The position numbers and the translations under genes are program-made. This document shows positions 60,757 to 64,000 of a stretch of 64,000 bases of DNA, piece after piece. How positions within the stretch are numbered: position 1 is the first letter of the stretch; each line of letters begins with the position of its first letter. The stretch lies in contig JAXRKP010000082.1 in the NCBI GenBank assembly GCA_037039925.1, forward strand, positions 206,001 through 270,000, in the 5' to 3' direction. Origin of the DNA: Doris montereyensis. Taxonomy: Eukaryota; Mollusca; Gastropoda; Nudibranchia; Dorididae. The notes beneath the pieces were generated by a model. It did no database searches, was not told the DNA's origin, and saw only the letters and a list, made by a program, of their open reading frames with translations.

Positions 60757-61529
60757 GTTGAAGCTTGAAGTATCTCACACAAATTGAGAGAGAAAAATAG
60801 GCCCAGAGAAGATAGAGCTATTCTGTGGCAAGGTGGAAAGAAAACGCCGACAAGCCGAACACAGCAGAGACGAACCCAAACACAGCACTCAGCACTCGTC
60901 TGTGGTTAGCATTGGGAATCGTCGACCAAGTTGAGGCTGACTTGCTGAGGTCACATTTTGACCTTCACCTTGCAACTAATTTATGAGTAAGCTCGTTTCG
61001 TTCGTTCACTTTAATTAACTTATAAAATATAAATCAGCTGTTGTATTTTATTTTCATTGTAAAGTCCTGCATGAAACAGAATAAATTATATTTGCTTCCA
61101 ATATCATCAACGATGGGAATAAGAGAGGATTGTTCTTAAAGAATGATGTTAAATACCAATAAATGCTCCCTCCTCTTGACCTTGTCGACAAGGTCAACTG
61201 ACTTTTGTATTTTGGCAGTCCCACTTCGGCCTATGATAATAAACAAATAAGTCTCACACGTACGACGCCCGTGAACACAGCCTTGAATCATAAACTGAAT
61301 ATAACAATAATTATTATTGTTATTTGTTGCTCTCTTGATTAACTCGAGCAAATTATACTGCAACAACAGAATTAATAGTTCATGATATGTTCATTCCTTA
61401 TCGCGCATGACACAGACCAGTAGGAGCGAGTCTGCCCAGCTGGCACGTCTTCAATATTGTGAAATTTCAATAATGAAATGTTACGTTGATCCTGTCTAAA
61501 TTATCATAAGAATGTATACCCATATAATG
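60160..61529. other. Aldolase intron 1 end, 5' UTR and upstream region
   Basis: A dense cluster of TCTAGATCTA-type words at 60255-60425 lies in intron 1. From 60757 upward is the presumed 5' UTR and promoter of aldolase. No other exon was recognised. Confidence 0.5.
60750..60756 (-). CDS. Aldolase exon 1 (initiator, 7 coding bases)
   Basis: ATG TCC plus one base, then a perfect GTAAGT donor in phase 1. Joined to exon 2 it gives [14 protein letters not shown], a normal aldolase N-terminus. The preceding 100-200 bp (to about 60950) should be 5' UTR and promoter; an AT-rich TCATAAATTA at about 60980 is a possible but unproven TATA-like element. Confidence 0.8.
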
Positions 61530-61750
<221 letters not shown>

Positions 61751-62241
61751 TGTACGCGCGTGTGTGCTATTGCTTTATCGTTTATGTTGGAATGGAATTA
61801 TTTAACGCAGTATACGTATAGTATATCGGCTAATGCGCACCATTCGTTGTTTGGCTTGAGTATGTCATGAGACTATATTGTAAGACCATAAATGGTGATA
61901 CTACAAATTCAATACTCTTGCGAATTACCTCTTATTGTTCTTACTAATATTAGGCTACCCTTGTAACGTAAAAAAAATCATTTCTTTTGTTTCTTCACCA
62001 ATGAGAGTAACTATAAGCTTGGCACGGTAGACATATTGTTTTTAGTTTTTATTTTCTATTTGTGAAACTCCATTTTTACAGAGTCCACACCCTTTTCTAT
62101 CTCTGCCATCACTACAATTTGAAAATAAAATAATGGGCTTTTTTACTACGACAGGTATGTCACATTCTTTACTCTCTCCCATTACACGTATTTATAACAT
62201 GAACGATATAGATGTAGTATTATCATAACCTCTACTTGTGG

Positions 62242-62520
62242 CGTAGGTGGCCAAGTGGTTAGGCTGTCAGACTTGGGATCATGGGGCCCTGGGTTCAAAT
62301 CCTAGAAAACCTAGGACCAACGTTGTGTTCCCTGGGAAAGACACTTACCACGCATTACCATACTCGACCCATGTGTAAATGAGAATAAATACTAGTTTGT
62401 GAGTAAAAATCTGCATCAAACTAGCGTCCTATCGTATTATCGCCTGTTCCGCTTCACGCTATAGAAACCAGGATAAGTTCCGGCTTCATGGGCTGTAAAT
62501 GTCTTGAAGAAACTCTATCT
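62242..62520 (+). mobile_element. SINE family A copy
   Basis: GGTGGCCAAGTGG A box, GGGTTCAAATCC B box, then TTGTGTTCCCTGGGAAAGAC, CATCAAACTAGCGTCC and CTATAGAAACCAGGATAAG blocks. Confidence 0.8.
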
Positions 62521-63002
62521 TTACTCTATAACAACAACTTGAAATAACCACAATGGCGGTGATCGACGTCGGCGAATATTATTATTTATTTATTATGAGC
62601 GTGTGCCTGTTTGTTCTATAAATAAATCCACGCGTGTCCTAAACATCAGATGTAAAATCTTTGTTGCAGTTTTACAGCATAAAATATCAGCATTCAGTGT
62701 CCAGACACATTCAAAGTTGTCATCATGTTGTCATTCAAATATGTCAATCTTGATTGATATTGATTGACCGAAACAACCATCCGTCCTTATGTACATCGTT
62801 TTTCTTTTTTAAATTTTGTTTGTTTTTGTTGTTGTTGTTGCAACATTGATATCAATGTTTATTTACACATCACATAGTTCAATCCAGTAAAGAAATTGAA
62901 ATACAATTCCTTCAGGTAAGCGTATTTGAGGCTCATAGAGCTGCAACTTATCACGGTTTGTGTCCATGTAAACCACGTTAACCATCTGGACACGTTGTAC
63001 TG

Positions 63003-63410
63003 CCCAGCTCTAGCTAGCACACATTGGAACCTGGCGAGTACACTTTGGTGCATGGCTAGTACACATTGGAACCTGGCGAGTACACTTTGGTGCATGGCTA
63101 GTACACATTGAAACCTACACTTTGGTGAGTACACTTGAAACCTGGCGAGTACATGGCTTGTACACATTGGAACATGGCTGGTACATTTTGGAACCTGGCT
63201 AGTGCACTTTGGTACATGGCTATTACACATGGGAACCTGGTGAGGACACTTTGGTGCATGGCTAGTACACATTGGAACCTGGCTAGTACACTTTGGTGCA
63301 TGGCTAATACATTAATACACATTGGAACCTAGCTGTACGCATGGCTAGGTACACATTGGTACATAGCTAGTACACTTTGGTACATGGCTAGTACACATTG
63401 GAACCTGATT
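63003..63410 (+). repeat. Minisatellite, about 42-bp composite unit
   Basis: About 9-10 copies built from GTACACATTGGAACCTGGC and GAGTACACTTTGGTGCATGG. Peptides read from it are artefacts. Confidence 0.9.
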
Positions 63411-63774
63411 GGGGTGATGTTTTCCCCATAGACACAGCATCAGGCCTATAGAAGCTAGGAATCGAATCCGTCTTCACGATTGCAATCCTACTTCTAACAA
63501 CGTGGCCACCAAAAATGAAACTACATGACTGTATTCCTATCTTATGTCGTCATTTATCTTTACACATCGTTGTCAAAAAGGTCGGACATTTACTTCACAC
63601 TATTATGGACGTATTGTTGAGTTAAATGTGTGACTCACATTGTATGGCCTGGTACATGTAGGCTACTTACAACAACATGCTTAATAAAACAATCGATATA
63701 CTACATATGTACCTTTATATGCAAAGCATTCATGAGAATTATAGACAGTAAAGTTTTTATTTCCGATATCTTTG

Positions 63775-64000
63775 GATTTCTTCATTTTACCCACATCCAC
63801 AACTAAGGTGATCTCGGGGTTTTTGGTAAGATTTTCATTTTTGCCTGGACTGCTCTGTAAACAGCCAAGAGATCTTTAATATGCACAGAGTGTTGTGATC
63901 TGCACACGGGACCTCCTTTTTATCGCCTATCTTCGATGGGGCTAAATGTCGAACCACCTATCTGGACCAAGGGGTGGGTTTTACTCGAGAAAAAAAACCT
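63775..64000 (-). mobile_element. SINE family B copy, reverse, cut by window edge
   Basis: Plus-strand text ATTTTACCCACATCCACAAC, then AAGGTGATCTCGGGGTTTTT, the AATATGCACAGAGTGTTGTG block and GATGGGGCTAAATGTCG. The head lies beyond position 64000. Confidence 0.75.

Noticed and set aside
62859..63332. Overlapping frames with repeated MHQSVLARFQCVLA and similar
   Set aside because: Artefact of the 42-bp minisatellite.

Overview
The window is nuclear DNA from an intron-rich invertebrate animal, most likely a mollusc and plausibly a gastropod. This rests on three animal-type genes cut by GT-AG introns, AT-rich spacers, several tRNA-headed SINE families and very many simple repeats. The species cannot be named from the sequence. 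Exons were assigned by reading splice signals, phase and recalled protein-family conservation; no database search was run.

Layout. (1) At about 1.57-2.65 kb on the minus strand are two exons of an RNF20/RNF40-type (Bre1) histone H2B ubiquitin ligase; the rest of that gene runs off the left edge, and its first exon, which should lie between 2.65 and 7.2 kb, was not found. (2) From 7.2 to 43.7 kb on the plus strand is a complete SMPD4 (neutral sphingomyelinase 3) gene in 17 coding exons. Allowing for three small frame-breaking indels it encodes about 827 residues. RNF20 and SMPD4 are head to head. (3) From 49.0 to 50.55 kb (plus) is a degraded, transposon-like hypothetical gene. (4) From 52.26 to 60.76 kb on the minus strand is a class I fructose-bisphosphate aldolase gene in nine coding exons, facing SMPD4. 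It carries several short indels. (5) The last 3.2 kb has no gene, only SINEs and a minisatellite.

Most of the DNA is repeat. SINE family A (about 290 bp, tRNA-like head) has eight copies. Family B (about 310 bp, different tRNA-like head), family C (about 130 bp, no clear head) and a single family E copy all end in a related 3' module of about 45 bp that folds as a hairpin. In SMPD4 intron 15 that module has been amplified into a 71-bp satellite of about 21 copies (40.5-42.0 kb). Other elements are a 441-bp Merlin-like element with 32-bp inverted ends and a perfect 8-bp target duplication; a 1.1-kb TTAA-flanked element; two foldback elements with a tRNA-like core; two LINE fragments, one with a twin-priming-type 5' inversion; and a 3-kb minisatellite whose long open frames on both strands are not genes.

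The three recognised genes are unrelated housekeeping functions: chromatin ubiquitylation, sphingolipid turnover and glycolysis. Nothing suggests they act together. The most notable unexplained signal is the hairpin-forming 3' module shared by different SINE families and its expansion into a satellite. The scattered indels in otherwise intact, spliceable genes look like residual consensus errors of a long-read assembly, but decay of the aldolase copy cannot be excluded.
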